A DNA stretch of 64,000 bases from Pseudomonas syringae KCTC 12500 (GTDB lineage Bacteria > Pseudomonadota > Gammaproteobacteria > Pseudomonadales > Pseudomonadaceae). The stretch lies in NCBI RefSeq assembly GCF_000507185.2, contig NZ_AYTM02000002.1:3022001-3086000 (forward strand). Direction: 5' to 3'. The stretch's first letter is position 1. Each line of letters opens with the position of its first letter. Positions 9,280 through 20,467 of this stretch are shown piece after piece. The notes beneath the pieces are model-generated. The model made no database searches. It saw nothing but the letters and a program-made list of their open reading frames with translations, and was not told the DNA's origin. A program made the position numbers and the translations under genes.

Positions 9280-10704
9280 ATGAAGCTATCCATGCCGCGC
9301 TTTGATCAGGCCCCTGTCCTGGTGGTGGGCGATGTCATGCTCGACAGATACTGGCATGGTGGTACCTCGCGTATTTCCCCTGAAGCGCCAGTGCCTGTGG
9401 TCAAGGTCGATCAGATCGAGGACCGTCCGGGTGGCGCTGCCAACGTGGCCTTGAACATCGCTGCGCTGGGCGCACCCGCTTCGCTGGTCGGCGTGACGGG
9501 GGATGACGAAGCTGCCGAGAGTCTGACCAACAGCCTCAAGGCTGCTGGTGTGCTGGCGCGCTTTCAGCGCATCGCCGATCAGCCGACCATCGTCAAACTG
9601 CGTGTCATGAGTCGCCACCAGCAATTGTTGCGTATCGATTTCGAAGAACCGTTCAGGACTGACCCGCTGGCCCTGAGTGCAGAGGTCTACAGCCTGCTGG
9701 ATGGCATCAAGGTGCTGGTCCTGTCGGATTACGGCAAGGGCGCACTGAAAAACCATCAGGCGCTGATTCAGGCCGCCCGCAAGCGCGGCATTCCGGTGCT
9801 GGCCGACCCCAAGGGCAAGGACTTCGCGATCTATCGCGGTGCCAGCCTCATCACGCCGAACCTCAGCGAATTCGAGGCCATCGTCGGTCATTGCGTCGAT
9901 GAGGCGCAACTGGTCACCAAGGGTGCGCAGTTGATGCAGGAGCTCGATCTCGGCGCGCTGCTGGTGACCCGTGGCGAACATGGCATGACCCTGCTGCGTC
10001 CTGATCAGCAGGCGCTGCATCTGCCGGCCCGTGCCCGCGAAGTGTTCGATGTGACCGGTGCTGGTGATACGGTGATCTCTACCCTGGCGGCAGCGATTGC
10101 TGCCGGCGAAGAGTTGCCGCATGCGGTGGCTCTGGCCAACCTGGCGGCGGGCATTGTGGTCGGCAAGCTGGGTACCGCGGCCATCAGTGCCCCTGAATTG
10201 CGCCGGGCCATTCAGCGTGAAGAGGGCTCCGAGCGCGGTGTACTGGGCCTGGAGCAACTGCTGCTGGCGGTCGATGACGCACGCGCGCACAAGGAAAGGA
10301 TCGTTTTCACCAACGGCTGCTTCGACATTCTCCACGCCGGTCATGTGACCTACCTGGAGCAGGCGCGCGCCCTGGGTGATCGCCTGATCGTTGCCGTCAA
10401 CGACGATGCGTCCGTCAGCCGCCTGAAAGGGCCAGGCCGACCGATCAACAGCGTTGAGCGGCGCATGGCGGTGCTGGCAGGTCTGGGGGCCGTGGACTGG
10501 GTCATCAGCTTCCCGGAAGGAACCCCTGAAAACCTGCTGACCCACGTCAAGCCCGACGTGCTGGTCAAGGGCGGTGATTATGGTGTCGATCAGGTGGTCG
10601 GTGCCGATATCGTTCAGGCGTACGGTGGCGAAGTGCGTGTGCTGGGGCTGGTGGAAAACAGCTCTACTACCGCGATCGTCGAAAAGATTCGAGGGCAGGG
10701 GTAG
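9280..10704 (+). CDS. hldE: bifunctional heptose 7-phosphate kinase / heptose 1-phosphate adenylyltransferase
   Basis: This 474-residue protein supplies ADP-heptose for the LPS inner core. The N-terminal PfkB/ribokinase-type kinase (about 1-315) shows [10 protein letters not shown] and the G-A-G-D-T-V catalytic motif near residue 260. The C-terminal nucleotidyltransferase (about 340-474) begins [13 protein letters not shown] with the H-x-G-H site. The E. coli protein has a similar length. It follows msbA by 128 bases, and its 3' side ends at the heptamer repeat. Confidence 0.95.
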   Translation: MKLSMPRFDQAPVLVVGDVMLDRYWHGGTSRISPEAPVPVVKVDQIEDRPGGAANVALNIAALGAPASLVGVTGDDEAAESLTNSLKAAGVLARFQRIADQPTIVKLRVMSRHQQLLRIDFEEPFRTDPLALSAEVYSLLDGIKVLVLSDYGKGALKNHQALIQAARKRGIPVLADPKGKDFAIYRGASLITPNLSEFEAIVGHCVDEAQLVTKGAQLMQELDLGALLVTRGEHGMTLLRPDQQALHLPARAREVFDVTGAGDTVISTLAAAIAAGEELPHAVALANLAAGIVVGKLGTAAISAPELRRAIQREEGSERGVLGLEQLLLAVDDARAHKERIVFTNGCFDILHAGHVTYLEQARALGDRLIVAVNDDASVSRLKGPGRPINSVERRMAVLAGLGAVDWVISFPEGTPENLLTHVKPDVLVKGGDYGVDQVVGADIVQAYGGEVRVLGLVENSSTTAIVEKIRGQG

Positions 10705-10753
10705 GGGTAGGGGTTAGCTGCAAGCTGCAAGCCAAAGCAGATCAAATCAAAAG

Positions 10754-10827
10754 GCTTGAGGCTTGAGGCTTGAGGCTTGAGGCTTGAGGCTTGAGGCTTG
10801 AGGCTTGAGGCTTGAGGCTTGAGGCTT
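10754..10827. repeat. heptanucleotide tandem repeat (GCTTGAG x10)
   Basis: Ten perfect copies of GCTTGAG run head to tail from 10754 to 10823, plus a partial GCTT. The array sits between convergent genes and its last bases form the TAA stop of the minus-strand gene at 10826. Just upstream is a looser AGCTGCAAGCTGCAAGC motif of the same style. A perfect short array such as this is prone to slipped-strand length change. Confidence 0.95.
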
Positions 10828-11782
10828 ACAGCTTGCCACTAATGGAGTGCAACAGCTCTCGCGCCTTGCCGGTCAGGCGTTTCAGCCCTGACTTCTTCGC
10901 TGGCGGGGCCATGCCCTGCTGACGTAGCCAGTCTTTCCAGCGAATCCGCTCTTCACGCACCACCCAGCCATCCTGCGCGGCGAAACTCTCGGCCAGGTAC
11001 AACCCTCTCGTGCCGGCCGGAATCAGCTTGTCGCGTTTGAGCGTGTACAGCTCGGGCAGGGGCGCGCCATTCTCCAGCGGCATGAGGTACAGGTCAGGTT
11101 TGCTGCGGTTGAGGCGGGCGACCAGTTGATCGTTTTCCAGAGCTTCGTCGACATGGAAAAGGCTGACCGGGCGCGCCTCCTTGGGGATTTCCAGGCGCAT
11201 GTCGTAAATCAGTTGCAAGGACGCCGTGGGCAAATGCACATAGGCCCGTGGACGTTCCAGCAGGGTCAGGCTGCCGGTTCGCACCGGTCTCGCGGCGCCA
11301 GAGAGGGGGCTCAGGCGAAAGGGCATGGCCTCGCGATAGTGCAGCGCGGCGGCGTAGGGCGCAGGCAGCCAGGTCTCCTTGAACAGTCCGCTGAGCCAGC
11401 CCTGCGGTGTTTCGATCAGGCACTCTTCGGCCACTTCCTGAATCGCGGTGTGCAGCGGCAGTGTCAGCTCATGGGCCGGGACATAACCCGAGATCAGCTT
11501 GAGCACGACGTCGCCGCGATCCTGACGACGCTGGCGAACCAGTACCCAGTAATCGCGATTCTGCCAACTGACGGTCAGGCGAACGGAGACCCCCAGATTG
11601 GCCAGTTCGGTGGAGAAACGTTCGGTGTCCGGCACGTCGATCTTGCGCCGCCGCTGCAAGGTCTGCGCGAAGTTCATCGGCATGCCGACACTCTGGTAGC
11701 TCAGGCTTTCCGCAGTGGCCTCGACAAACAGCGGCAGGGTCTTGAAGTTGCTGGGGTTCTTCCGGATCAGTGTTCGCGGCAT
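10826..11782 (-). CDS. conserved Pseudomonas protein of unknown function
   Basis: The protein has 318 residues from the ATG at 11782, which has a clear GGAG six bases upstream; a longer reading from 11818 lacks one. I do not recognise an experimentally defined function. The protein is soluble, with no signal peptide. One segment, A-I-Q-E-V-A-E-E-C-L-I-E around residue 115, looks like a worn Nudix box, and the C-terminus is Lys/Arg-rich. The P. aeruginosa gene in the same place (next to hldE) is often labelled as a metal ABC transporter ATPase, but no Walker motifs are present, so that label is unsupported. It is the last gene of a minus-strand group. Confidence 0.65.
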   Translation of the reverse strand: MPRTLIRKNPSNFKTLPLFVEATAESLSYQSVGMPMNFAQTLQRRRKIDVPDTERFSTELANLGVSVRLTVSWQNRDYWVLVRQRRQDRGDVVLKLISGYVPAHELTLPLHTAIQEVAEECLIETPQGWLSGLFKETWLPAPYAAALHYREAMPFRLSPLSGAARPVRTGSLTLLERPRAYVHLPTASLQLIYDMRLEIPKEARPVSLFHVDEALENDQLVARLNRSKPDLYLMPLENGAPLPELYTLKRDKLIPAGTRGLYLAESFAAQDGWVVREERIRWKDWLRQQGMAPPAKKSGLKRLTGKARELLHSISGKL

Positions 11783-11818
11783 AACGGCTCCTTCTTGCGT
11801 TGGGGTCGGCCGCCTCAA

Positions 11819-12634
11819 TCAGGCTTGACGGCAAATCACGGCAGCGGCAGTTGCAACGTTGTGTGCCAGGTGCAACGGGTTGATGGTGCCGACAATAGCA
11901 CTGGCAACCGCCGGATGTTCAAACAGTAGCTGGAAACTGGCGTGGACCGGGTCCATGCCGGGTGTCAGGCAGACATGACCACTGGCCAGCGCTTTCTTGA
12001 CCAGAATGCCTTTGCCATGCGCCTGCGCGTAATCCAGTACCGGTTTTTCATCCTGCTCGTTGAGGTTGTAAGTGACCATTGCGCAGTCACCGTCAAGCAG
12101 CGCCAGCAGGCCGCCTTCGACGGTCTTGCCGGAAAAGCCGAAGCCGCGAATCTTGCCTTCGCGCTTGAGGTCGGCGAGCGTTTGATAAACCCCGGCGTCG
12201 TTGAGGATCGCCAGATCGTTGCCGTCCGAATGCACCAGAACCAGATCGAGAAAGTCAGTTTCAAGACGTTTCAGGCTGCGCTCGACCGATGTGCGTGTAT
12301 GGGCGGCGCTGAAGTCATGGCTCGACTGGCCGTTGACGAACTCCTCGCCAACCTTGCTGACGATCACCCAGTCCTGGCGCTGACCGCGCAGCAACGGCCC
12401 CAGGCGCTCTTCGCTGGTGCCGTAGGCGGGTGCCGTGTCGATCAGGTTGATGCCCATGTCGCGGGCCATGCGCAGCAGCATCTGCGCCTGCTGGTCATCG
12501 GGAATCTTGAAGCCGCTGGGGTATTTGACGCCCTGGTCGCGCCCCAGTTTGACGGTGCCCAGCCCCAGCGGCGATACGTTCAGGCCGGTACTGCCCAGCG
12601 GGCGATGCAGATCGTGCAGGGTTTTCAGGCTCAT
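11819..12634 (-). CDS. aldo/keto reductase
   Basis: This 271-residue protein is an NADPH-dependent oxidoreductase of the aldo/keto reductase superfamily. The catalytic Asp-Tyr region is N-L-I-D-T-A-P-A-Y-G near residue 60, and the catalytic Lys lies in V-I-V-S-K-V-G. The usual His follows in L-V-L-V-H-S-D-G. The substrate is unknown. Its start overlaps the stop of the FAD oxidoreductase gene by four bases, so the two redox enzymes are probably co-translated. Confidence 0.85.
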   Translation of the reverse strand: MSLKTLHDLHRPLGSTGLNVSPLGLGTVKLGRDQGVKYPSGFKIPDDQQAQMLLRMARDMGINLIDTAPAYGTSEERLGPLLRGQRQDWVIVSKVGEEFVNGQSSHDFSAAHTRTSVERSLKRLETDFLDLVLVHSDGNDLAILNDAGVYQTLADLKREGKIRGFGFSGKTVEGGLLALLDGDCAMVTYNLNEQDEKPVLDYAQAHGKGILVKKALASGHVCLTPGMDPVHASFQLLFEHPAVASAIVGTINPLHLAHNVATAAAVICRQA

Positions 12635-13806
12635 GGCAGCAGTTCATCCCAGACAGGTATGGCCATCGGAGGCCGTGGCACATCGCTCAGCGCAGCTTGC
12701 GGGGTCGGGTGGATGCCGTCTCTGGACAGCTGCGACAGGACCCGGTCGGCGAAGTCCGGTGCCAGCGCCAGCTTGGTCGGCCAGCCGATCATCAGGCGTT
12801 GCTGGCTGTCGAGGAAGGCGTTGTCCGGGCGCACCAGCCCTGATTGAGCCGGCTCGGCACGATCAACACGCAGGGTCGCCCACTGCGCCTGACTCAGGTC
12901 GACCCACGGCAGCAGCGCCTCAAGTTCTTTACGGGCGACGGCGATCTGCGCGTCCGGTTGGCGCGCCACGCCATCGGCTTCGGCCAGATCGCCACCCAGA
13001 TACCACACCCACTGGCCATCTGCGGCCGGGTGCGTGGTCACGGTAATGCGTGGCTTGGGGCCGCCACCCAGGCAATGAGCGTACAGTGGCTTCAAGGTCG
13101 GCCCCTTGACCAGCACCATGTGCAACGGACGGCGCTGCATCTGCGGTTGCGAAACGCCCAGTGCGTTCAGCAGATCGGCATTGCCGCCACCGGCACTGAG
13201 CACGATGCGCTGCGCATGGATATCGCGACCATCGACGCGCAGACCGATCAGTTCATCGCCCTCGAAGAGCGGCTCGATGTGCTGACCGGCCAGCAGGCTG
13301 TCACCGGCCAGCTCGGCAAGCCGCCCGATCAGACTGGGTACATCGACCACCAGCTCGGCCAGTCGATAGACCTTGCCTTTGAATTTGGGGTTTTGCAGGG
13401 CTGGCGGCAGTTGCTCGCCCTTGACCTGATCCACACGGCCGCGCACGGCCTTGCTGGCGAAGAAACTGGTGAGGTTGCCGGCGATGGTGCCTGGCGACCA
13501 CAGGTAATGGGCCTCGGACAGCAGGCGTACACCGGACAGGTCCAGCTCGCCCTTGCCATCGAGGGCCTCACGCCAGCGACGCGGCATGTCGGCAATGGCT
13601 TCGGAGGCACCTGACAGCGCGCCGTGCAGCGCGTACTTGGCGCCGCCGTGGATGATCCCCTGAGACTTGAGGCTTTGCCCGCCACCCAGGCTGGCGCTTT
13701 CTACCAGCACTGTCGAGAACCCTTGACGACGCAACCGGGCATTGAGCCAGAGACCGGCGACGCCAGCCCCGACAATCAGCACGTCAGTGGAAATAACCGA
13801 TGGCAT
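12631..13806 (-). CDS. FAD-dependent oxidoreductase (DAO family)
   Basis: The protein has about 391 residues. The N-terminus has the dinucleotide-binding motif V-L-I-V-G-A-G-V-A-G-L-W, then a G-G-G-Q-S-L-K-S-Q-G-I-I-H-G-G segment typical of glycine-oxidase/glycerol-3-phosphate dehydrogenase-like DAO enzymes. The ATG at 13806 is preferred over the GTG two codons upstream because GAGGT sits at the right distance. The substrate cannot be told. It is followed with a four-base overlap by the aldo/keto reductase. Confidence 0.8.
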   Translation of the reverse strand: MPSVISTDVLIVGAGVAGLWLNARLRRQGFSTVLVESASLGGGQSLKSQGIIHGGAKYALHGALSGASEAIADMPRRWREALDGKGELDLSGVRLLSEAHYLWSPGTIAGNLTSFFASKAVRGRVDQVKGEQLPPALQNPKFKGKVYRLAELVVDVPSLIGRLAELAGDSLLAGQHIEPLFEGDELIGLRVDGRDIHAQRIVLSAGGGNADLLNALGVSQPQMQRRPLHMVLVKGPTLKPLYAHCLGGGPKPRITVTTHPAADGQWVWYLGGDLAEADGVARQPDAQIAVARKELEALLPWVDLSQAQWATLRVDRAEPAQSGLVRPDNAFLDSQQRLMIGWPTKLALAPDFADRVLSQLSRDGIHPTPQAALSDVPRPPMAIPVWDELLP

Positions 13807-13854
13807 GAGCACCTCAGTGAGCGAAAAGTACCAGCATTATAAAGGATCGGGTTT

Positions 13855-14187
13855 TCAATGCCCGGCGGTTTTCGAGAACAGCTGAATGACTGCCACGCCT
13901 GCCACGATCATGCCCATGCCCAGCAGCGCGGGCAGGTCGAGTTTCTGGCCGTAGATGAAGAACGCCGCGATGCTCACCATGACGATGCCCATGCCCGACC
14001 AGATGGCGTAAGTGATGCCCACCGGGATCGTGCGCATCACCAGAATCAGCATCCAGAACGCGATCGCATAGCCGGTAATCAACAGCACCAGGGGCAGCGG
14101 GGTGCTGAATCCCTTCACGGCTTTCATGGACGTGGTGGCGATGACTTCCGCGCAAACGGCGATAGCCAACAGGTAATAAGCGTTCAT
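13855..14187 (-). CDS. emrE: small multidrug resistance (SMR) efflux protein, EmrE type
   Basis: This 110-residue protein has four membrane helices. The essential membrane glutamate is in helix 1 (C-A-E-V-I-A-T-T-S-M-K, residue 13), and helix 3 has Y-A-I-W-S-G-M-G-I-V as in EmrE rather than the guanidinium-exporting Gdx/SugE type. Members exchange protons for quaternary ammonium and other lipophilic cations across the inner membrane as an antiparallel dimer. It is oriented away from waaA, 69 bases from its start. Confidence 0.88.
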   Translation of the reverse strand: MNAYYLLAIAVCAEVIATTSMKAVKGFSTPLPLVLLITGYAIAFWMLILVMRTIPVGITYAIWSGMGIVMVSIAAFFIYGQKLDLPALLGMGMIVAGVAVIQLFSKTAGH

Positions 14188-14256
14188 GGTGCATTCCTTT
14201 TCGTCAGGCTGCGCATTCTAGCGACTTGTGATGGCGGGCTGATAAACTCCGCGCCC

Positions 14257-15537
14257 ATGAATAGAACTCTTTATACCGTACTGTTTCATTTCGGCCTGCC
14301 GCTGGTTGCCCTGCGTCTGTGGTTGCGTGCGCGCAAGGCTCCGGCGTATCGCCAGCGCATCGGCGAGCGCTTCGCCCGCGGCTTGCCGGTCATGCAGCGG
14401 GGCGGCATCTGGGTGCATGCGGTGTCAGTGGGGGAAAGCATCGCCGCCGCGCCGATGATTCGCTCGCTGCTGGTGCAATATCCGCAATTGCCGATCACTG
14501 TGACTTGTATGACGCCCACAGGTTCGGAGCGAATCAAGGCGCTGTTCGCCAGTGAGCCGCGAATTCAGCATTGCTACCTGCCCTACGACCTGCCGTGGGC
14601 GGCCGCGGGTTTTCTCGATCAGGTACAGCCACGGCTGGGGATCATCATGGAAACCGAGCTGTGGCCCAACCACATCCACCAGTGTTCCCTGCGCGGGATC
14701 CCCGTGGTGCTCGCCAATGCGAGGCTGTCGGAGCGTTCGGCGCGGGGGTACGCGCGCTTTGCCGGGCTGACGCGACCGATGCTCGCGGAAATGGCCTGGT
14801 TCGCGGTGCAGACTGAAGCTGAGGCGCAGCGCTTTCGTGATTTGGGCGCACGCCCCGAGTGCGTGGCGGTGACCGGCTCGATCAAGTTCGACCTGAGCAT
14901 CGACCCGCAGCTTCTGCAGCGTGCCGCCCAGCAGCGTGAACAATGGCAGACCACGCAGCGTCCGGTCTGGATCGCGGCCAGCACGCATGCAGGCGAGGAT
15001 GAAAGCGTGCTGGCGGCTCATCGCACGTTACTGACCAGTCACCCCAATGCGCTACTGATTCTGGTGCCGCGCCACCCCGAACGTTTCGACAGCGTGCATG
15101 CGTTGTGTCAGCAACAGGGTTTTGCGACGGTAAGGCGTTCCTCCGCACAGGCTGTCACGCCTGACGTCTCGGTGCTGATGGGCGATACCATGGGGGAATT
15201 GCTGTTTCTCTATGCGCTGGCTGACATCGCTTTCGTTGGCGGCAGCCTGGTGCCCAACGGCGGGCACAACCTGCTGGAGCCTGCAGCACTGGCCATGCCG
15301 GTACTCAGCGGTCCGCACCTGTTCAACTTTCTTGAGATTGCCGCAATGCTGCGCAAGGCCGGTGCATTGCAAGAGGTCAACGATGCAGCAGCGCTGGCCG
15401 CCGCCGTGCAGGGCCTTTTCGACCAGCCGCAGCAGGCGCGCAACATGGCCGATGCCGGGCTTGCGGTGATGAAAGCCAATCAGGGCGCACTGCAACGCCT
15501 GCTCGACGGGATCGGGCGGTTGATGAGCAGGCGCTGA
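14257..15537 (+). CDS. waaA: Kdo transferase
   Basis: This 426-residue 3-deoxy-D-manno-octulosonic acid transferase of family GT30 attaches Kdo to lipid IVA at the inner membrane. It starts with a short membrane anchor (L-Y-T-V-L-F-H-F-G-L-P-L). The acceptor-domain G-G-I-W-V-H-A-V-S-V-G-E-S and the catalytic-region E-T-E-L-W-P-N are visible near residues 49-135, and the donor part has G-G-S-L-V-P-N-G-G-H-N-L-L-E-P-A near 328. The ATG at 14257 gives the normal family length; the open frame extends upstream only as read-through over emrE. It stands alone. Confidence 0.93.
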   Translation: MNRTLYTVLFHFGLPLVALRLWLRARKAPAYRQRIGERFARGLPVMQRGGIWVHAVSVGESIAAAPMIRSLLVQYPQLPITVTCMTPTGSERIKALFASEPRIQHCYLPYDLPWAAAGFLDQVQPRLGIIMETELWPNHIHQCSLRGIPVVLANARLSERSARGYARFAGLTRPMLAEMAWFAVQTEAEAQRFRDLGARPECVAVTGSIKFDLSIDPQLLQRAAQQREQWQTTQRPVWIAASTHAGEDESVLAAHRTLLTSHPNALLILVPRHPERFDSVHALCQQQGFATVRRSSAQAVTPDVSVLMGDTMGELLFLYALADIAFVGGSLVPNGGHNLLEPAALAMPVLSGPHLFNFLEIAAMLRKAGALQEVNDAAALAAAVQGLFDQPQQARNMADAGLAVMKANQGALQRLLDGIGRLMSRR

Positions 15538-15541
15538 GTCG

Positions 15542-15656
15542 GGGAGGACGCGGAGCGTCCGGAACGGCATGCCGATGCAGAGCGTCGGCACGATAGTTGA
15601 GATTCTCGTTCCTCACACTCCAGCGTGGGAATGCATTTCGTGACGCTCTGCGTCAC
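15542..15656. repeat. P. syringae-type mosaic palindromic repeat
   Basis: This intergenic stretch is made of palindromes: GGACGCGGAGCGTCC (15546-15560), TGCCGATGCAGAGCGTCGGCA (15570-15590), a TTCCTCACACTCCAGCGTGGGAA-like unit and GTGACGCTCTGCGTCAC (15640-15656). Related units occur at 33121-33216. It lies between convergent waaA and tolC and may act as a terminator for both. Confidence 0.8.
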
Positions 15657-15659
15657 CTG

Positions 15660-17099
15660 TCAGCGCTTTGCAGGTCGCTCGAAGTTCTTCTGCGCGGCAG
15701 TCGCCAGGTCTGGCGGCAGGAAGTCCTTGTCCGGGTTGTAGTCGGCCTTCAGGTAGCGCGACAGGTCCTGCAGGTCGCCCGGGTTCAGGGTGCCTGCTGC
15801 CTGCTTGAGGCGCAGGTTGTCGAGGATGTAGTCGTAACGCGTGTTGTTGTAGTCCCGCACCGAGGCATACAGCTGGCGTTGCGCATCCAGCACGTCGACG
15901 ATGTTGCGGGTGCCGACCTGATAACCGATTTCAGTGGCTTCCAGCGCGCTCTGGTTGGAAATGATCGATTGTTTGCGGGCCTGGACCTGCTCCACATCGG
16001 TATTCACCGCGCGATGCAGGTTGCGCGTATTTTCCACCACCTGACGACGCAGGCTTTCACGGCGTTGCTCGCTCTGGCTAAGGCGCGCATAGGCTTCACG
16101 TACCTGTGAGCTGGTCAGCCCGCCGCTGTAGATCGGGATATTCAACTGCACGCCAATGCTGCGCTGCTCGACGTCGCCGCCGTAGTTGCGGCCGGTGTAG
16201 TTGGGGTTGCTGAAACCCAGTGCATCGTTATCGCCACGCTGATAGGTCGCCACGGCATCGAGCGTCGGCGCGTGTCCGGCCTTGCGTTGACGCAGGGTTT
16301 CTTCGGCGGCATTGACTGCGTAGTTGCTGGCCAGCAGATTGAGGTTCTGCTGCGCGGCGGTATCGACCCAGGCCTTGGCGTCATTGGGCGTCGGTGCCAG
16401 CACCGGCAGGGTATGCACGATGCCTTCGATCGAGTTGTATTCGCGGTTGGTCAGCGTCACCAGCGCCTGAAAGGCATCGTCGACCTGGCGTTGGGCAATG
16501 AGTCGGCTGGCGCGTGACGTGTCAAAGCTGGCCTGCGCCTGCAGTACATCGGTCTTGTCCGACAGGCCGACATCGAAGCGCTCGTTGGCCTGATCCAGTT
16601 GGCGCTTGAAGGCCGCTTCCTCGGCCTTGGTCGAGGCCAGATTGTCCTGTGCACGCAGTACGCTGAAATAGCTTTGCGCCGATTGCAGGATCAGATTCTG
16701 CTCGGTAGCCGATAGCTCGAGCGCCGCCTGTTCGTTGCTCGCTTCGGCAGCCTGCAGCTGGAACCAGCGGTCGGCGCGGAAGATTGGCTGGCTCAGCGTG
16801 GCCTGGTAGAGGTTGCCGCTGCGGGTGGCCACGGCTCTGGGCTGATCGATGCTGGTCCGGGTACTGCTGTTCTGGGCGCTGCCGGAAATGTTCGGCAGCA
16901 AACCGGCGCGGGCCTGCGGCACGGCTTCCTTGCGTGCATCGTAATCGGCGCGTGAGGCTGCGAGGTCGGCGTTGTTGTCCACTGCCTGCTGATAAACGCT
17001 CAACAGCCCTGTCTGCGTTGGCCTTGGCAATTCGGCTGCCCAGGTCAACCCGCTGGACGAAAACGAAACAGCCACGACCAACGAAAGTTTGCGCAACAT
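15660..17099 (-). CDS. tolC: TolC family outer-membrane channel protein
   Basis: The protein has about 479 residues. It starts with a signal peptide (M-L-R-K-L-S-L-V-V-A-V-S-F, cleaved after T-W-A). The rest has two TolC/OEP repeats of alternating beta strands and long coiled helices, with the typical Y-x-x-G and D-V-L-D-A-Q-R-Q-L-Y near the end of the second repeat. TolC homotrimers form the outer-membrane duct for type I secretion and efflux pumps. The ATG at 17099 is chosen because GGA lies eight bases upstream; one at 17117 is an alternative. It is divergent from thiC, as in other pseudomonads. Confidence 0.88.
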   Translation of the reverse strand: MLRKLSLVVAVSFSSSGLTWAAELPRPTQTGLLSVYQQAVDNNADLAASRADYDARKEAVPQARAGLLPNISGSAQNSSTRTSIDQPRAVATRSGNLYQATLSQPIFRADRWFQLQAAEASNEQAALELSATEQNLILQSAQSYFSVLRAQDNLASTKAEEAAFKRQLDQANERFDVGLSDKTDVLQAQASFDTSRASRLIAQRQVDDAFQALVTLTNREYNSIEGIVHTLPVLAPTPNDAKAWVDTAAQQNLNLLASNYAVNAAEETLRQRKAGHAPTLDAVATYQRGDNDALGFSNPNYTGRNYGGDVEQRSIGVQLNIPIYSGGLTSSQVREAYARLSQSEQRRESLRRQVVENTRNLHRAVNTDVEQVQARKQSIISNQSALEATEIGYQVGTRNIVDVLDAQRQLYASVRDYNNTRYDYILDNLRLKQAAGTLNPGDLQDLSRYLKADYNPDKDFLPPDLATAAQKNFERPAKR

Positions 17100-17271
17100 G
17101 AGGCATTCCCTGTTCATGAAGAAAGTAATTAGAGCTCGGGTTGAAGAGAAACCGGGCTAGGGAGTGTAGAGTCAGACGCTTTTGGCAACAATCGTCGATT
17201 TGCGCCATTTATCGAGCCCCGTGCAAATAGGCTGGCGTTGCGACGGCACCCCGTCATAGACTGGCGGCGTT

Positions 17272-17359
17272 CTTGTCGGGGTGCCTTGCTATGAGGCTGA
17301 GATCGGTTAAACCGGATCCCGTTGAACCTGATCAGGTTAGCGCCTGCGTAGGGAACAAG
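17272..17359 (+). promoter_or_regulatory. TPP riboswitch (THI element)
   Basis: The closing stem is CTTGT (17272-17276) with ACAAG (17355-17359). The conserved CTGAGA is at 17297-17302, and the ACCTGATC...GCGTAGGGA part is at 17326-17354. This binds thiamine pyrophosphate and represses the gene downstream, thiC, whose start is 166 bases further on. A CTCG/CGAG hairpin just after the aptamer (17363-17378) may be part of the expression platform. Confidence 0.95.
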
Positions 17360-17420
17360 ATTTCTCGTCTCCCGGCGAGTCCTCTTGAGTGCCGTCCGGG
17401 GTCGATTGTTCAAATAATGA

Positions 17421-19415
<1,995 letters not shown>

Positions 19416-19493
19416 AGAGCGATAGCCACTCCGGGAGAGATACTTGGCTTCTGCCCGAAGGGCGTAGGAGATTCTATGGTTTTGGCAAAGCCC

Positions 19494-20441
19494 TCAAGCC
19501 ACTTTTGTTTGATATTCGCTCTGGTTCTTTAACAGAGCGAAGACTACTCGAGCCAACTTTCGGGAGAGCATGACCAGCGCTTGAGTTGTACTAAAGCCAC
19601 GCTTTCTCTGCTCTTCATAAAAAGGCTTCCAGGCCGGCGTACGGCTCCCGGACATAGCCGCGTTGTGCAGCAACCGTCGGGCTTCTGGATCGCCGCGTTT
19701 GGTCAATCGACGAGGTCCATCACTTTGCCCTGATTTGGATACTCTCAGGTCCAGCCCAAGAAACGCGATAAAGGCGTTCGCTCCGCTGAACTCGCCTCGC
19801 TGAAAAGAAGTGACCAAACGAGCTGCAGTCAGAAAGCCGATCCCTTCTACTTTCATACAGCGGTTGACCTGCCTCATCAGACCGGCTTCCTGCAGTACAT
19901 CGCGAATCTTCTTTTCAACGAGCGCCTCAAATCGTTTCATCGAGTTGACCTGATTGGCGAACGCTGTTCTCAGAAAAGGCTCGTTGGTCCAGCTTTGCAC
20001 CAGGCCAGTACGAGCCTGAACCAAGGCTGCACGACGTCGGAACAGGCTCAGAAGCTGCCGATAAAGCGGGCTCGCAGGTATCCAGGGCCGCAACTCATCA
20101 AGCTCGTTTTTCAGGTATCGGGCCAACAAACGAGCATCTTGGGCATCGGTTTTGGCGCGTATGTTGACGCCTTTACGGTAATGACTGAGCTGATAGCCAT
20201 CCACCATATAAATGTCACAGCCTGCTTCGTGGGCCGCATCCGCGAACAGGACGTGATAGACGTTAGTGGCTTCGATGGCGATGGCGCAGCTGCTCGCCAA
20301 GGCCTTCAGCCATTGGGTGATGGCGACTTTGGTATTGGGGATTGCCTCAAGTCGATCATATTGATCGTGGTAGATCACCAGCTCATTCTTGGCGACATCT
20401 ACACCGATGATCGGTTTTTGCAGAGTAACCCGCATTGCCAT
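19494..20441 (-). CDS. IS110-family transposase (DEDD recombinase)
   Basis: This 315-residue protein has two parts. The N-terminal RuvC-like DEDD domain has the acidic set D15 (G-V-D-V-A-K), E57 (I-E-A-T-N), D99 and D102 (K-T-D-A-Q-D-A). The C-terminal Transposase_20 domain has a helix-hairpin-helix V-E-G-I-G-F-L-T-A-A and the S-G-Q-S serine region near 237-240, followed by R-R-L-T-K-R-G-D. The reading frame is complete. A GAGGAG site precedes the start. Enzymes of this family move DNA with the help of an RNA from the element's own non-coding end, which is present here directly upstream. Confidence 0.93.
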   Translation of the reverse strand: MAMRVTLQKPIIGVDVAKNELVIYHDQYDRLEAIPNTKVAITQWLKALASSCAIAIEATNVYHVLFADAAHEAGCDIYMVDGYQLSHYRKGVNIRAKTDAQDARLLARYLKNELDELRPWIPASPLYRQLLSLFRRRAALVQARTGLVQSWTNEPFLRTAFANQVNSMKRFEALVEKKIRDVLQEAGLMRQVNRCMKVEGIGFLTAARLVTSFQRGEFSGANAFIAFLGLDLRVSKSGQSDGPRRLTKRGDPEARRLLHNAAMSGSRTPAWKPFYEEQRKRGFSTTQALVMLSRKLARVVFALLKNQSEYQTKVA

Positions 20442-20467
20442 AACGCCTCCTCGGGGATAAGGTTTAC

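Noticed and set aside
10754..10827. Possible CRISPR array
   Set aside because: The repeats are 7 bases and directly adjacent without spacers, and no cas gene is near.
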